NCBI RefSeq assembly: GCF_029223525.1
Contig: NZ_JARHTQ010000029.1
Coordinates: 1-64,000 of the forward strand
Direction: 5' to 3'
Length of the DNA stretch: 64,000 bases
DNA from: Streptantibioticus ferralitis
Lineage (GTDB): Bacteria > Actinomycetota > Actinomycetes > Streptomycetales > Streptomycetaceae
Shown: positions 63,057-64,000 of the stretch, piece by piece
Layout: every line of letters begins with the position of its first letter
Numbering within the stretch: position 1 is the stretch's first letter
Notes under the pieces: generated by a model
The model's input: only the letters and a program-made list of their open reading frames with translations
Database searches by the model: none
Told to the model about the DNA's origin: nothing
Program-made: the position numbers and the translations under genes

Positions 63057-64000
63057 GTGACCGGAGCATCGCGGTATGACGATCTCATTCGGCCGCTGCC
63101 GGAGTTACTGAAGAGGCATGCCGAACGATCGGCGGATCGGGTGGCGTTCCGTGACTTCTCACGCGGCGTCACCTACGCCGCGCTTGAGCGACGCACCGGG
63201 GGGCTGGCGGGGTCTCTCGCCCGGACGGGGCTTCGCCGCGGCGATCGGGTCGCGGTCTGCCTGGGCAACTGCGTGGAGATGGTCGAGGGTTGCCTCGCCG
63301 TCCTGAGGGCGGGGGCGATCGGCGTCCCACTCAATCCTCGGTCCTCCGACGAGGAACTCGCCTATTTCCTCCGGGACAGCGGCGCGTCGGCCATCATCAC
63401 CGACCCCGCGCATCTTGCGCAGCTGCACCGTCTTGGCCCCGAGCACCGCGGCGTACACGTGGTGCTCACCGGTGTGGGCCCGATCCCGGCGGACGCCCCC
63501 GACAACACCGTCCTCTTCCGGGCCGCGGTCGGGACCGACGGGTCCGACGCGCCCGACGACCTCGGGCTCGACGATCCGGCCTGGTTGCTCTACACCTCCG
63601 GCACCACCCACCGCCCCAAGGGCGTGCTCTCCACGCAGCGCCGCGCGCTGTGGTCGGTGGCGGCCTGTTACGCGTCGATCTTCGGATTCTCGCCCGAGGA
63701 CCGGCTGCTGTGGCCGTTGCCGCTGTTCCACAGCTTCGGGCACTCCCTCGCGATCCTGGGGACCGCGGCCATCGGCGCGAGCGCCGCGATCACCAGTGAG
63801 ATCCTCTCTCCCGGCGGCCTGTGGCGGGAGCTGCGCACCCCGAACGACGACCTCGGCGGACCGTTCACCGTCATAGCCGGCGTCCCCACGACGTACCACC
63901 AGTTGGTGTCCTCAGCCGGAGACGCCCCGCCCTCCTGGTCGGGGCCGGGGCTGAGGGTCTGCGTCGTGGCGGGTGCGCCGAGTCCTCCCACGCTGCGAAG
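63057..64000 (+). CDS. AMP-dependent acyl-CoA synthetase/ligase (partial, runs off the window)
   Basis: The first 314 residues or so of an adenylate-forming enzyme that activates a carboxylic acid with ATP. It shows GVTYAALERRTGGLAGSLAR, VPLNPRSSDEELAYFLRD, the ATP loop LLYTSGTTHRPKGVLS, and LPLFHSFGHSL. GTG 63057 follows GAGAGGTGG and lies 6 residues before the family start. The usual GTTGRPKG is GTTHRPKG here. The C-terminal half is outside the window. Such enzymes often load starter acids onto PKS or NRPS systems; the substrate cannot be told. Confidence 0.88.
   Translation, partial: MTGASRYDDLIRPLPELLKRHAERSADRVAFRDFSRGVTYAALERRTGGLAGSLARTGLRRGDRVAVCLGNCVEMVEGCLAVLRAGAIGVPLNPRSSDEELAYFLRDSGASAIITDPAHLAQLHRLGPEHRGVHVVLTGVGPIPADAPDNTVLFRAAVGTDGSDAPDDLGLDDPAWLLYTSGTTHRPKGVLSTQRRALWSVAACYASIFGFSPEDRLLWPLPLFHSFGHSLAILGTAAIGASAAITSEILSPGGLWRELRTPNDDLGGPFTVIAGVPTTYHQLVSSAGDAPPSWSGPGLRVCVVAGAPSPPTLR

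Overview
The window looks like Streptomyces or a close actinomycete chromosome. GC is very high, third codon positions are GC-rich, starts are often GTG, and the gene families are typical of the genus (type I PKS and NRPS, ECF41 sigma factor, DUF6087 proteins, PucR and NarL regulators, secreted hydrolases). The mix of biosynthetic genes, single-copy accessory genes and many broken transposases suggests an accessory, possibly chromosome-arm, region.

Layout. (1) 1-8.8 kb: a 2,560-residue single-protein reducing polyketide synthase (KS-AT-DH-cMT-ER-KR-ACP, minus strand), flanked by a drug-efflux transporter relic and a divergent type II thioesterase that has lost its C-terminus. (2) 9-15.8 kb: a small secreted cysteine-containing protein, then respiratory-chain genes: cytochrome oxidase subunit I and subunit IV (plus strand), convergent with a cytochrome b of the bc1 complex, then a dimethylglycine-type N-methyltransferase. 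(3) 15.8-22.1 kb: transposase relics, a MerR/NmrA divergent pair, a secreted SMP-30-like propeller, an intact IS701-family element abutting a GNAT gene, and an IS5 relic. (4) 22.6-24.3 kb: an AhpD/CMD gene and its ECF41 sigma factor, with an apparently perfect ECF41 promoter. (5) 24.3-39.3 kb: a sparse zone with a secreted phosphoesterase, DUF2071 protein, PucR regulator, nicotinamidase, lipoprotein, secreted proteins and many decayed genes. (6) 39.3-50.5 kb: an intact three-gene operon, PKS (KS-AT-DH-KR-ACP), NRPS (C-A-PCP-reductase) and a stand-alone enoyl-reductase-like MDR protein, closed by a strong hairpin. (7) 50.5-51.9 kb: an internally deleted insertion sequence and related fragments. 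(8) 52-58.5 kb: a NarL-type two-component system, a P450-type ferredoxin, a Tat-exported TIM-barrel protein and a CdtB-like nuclease fused to a lectin-like region. (9) 58.6-64 kb: a decayed Tn554-like transposon, a HTH/DUF6087 pair, relics and the start of an acyl-CoA ligase that runs off the window.

Most notable points: the operon in (6) should make an N-acylated amino aldehyde or alcohol, or a cyclised derivative, with reduction supplied in trans; the respiratory subunits in (2) lie beside a PKS and could be target-duplication self-resistance; the secreted CdtB-like protein is a candidate single-chain genotoxin; and the ECF41/CMD pair is a self-contained regulatory unit. All functional calls come from reading motifs in the translations; no database search was run.
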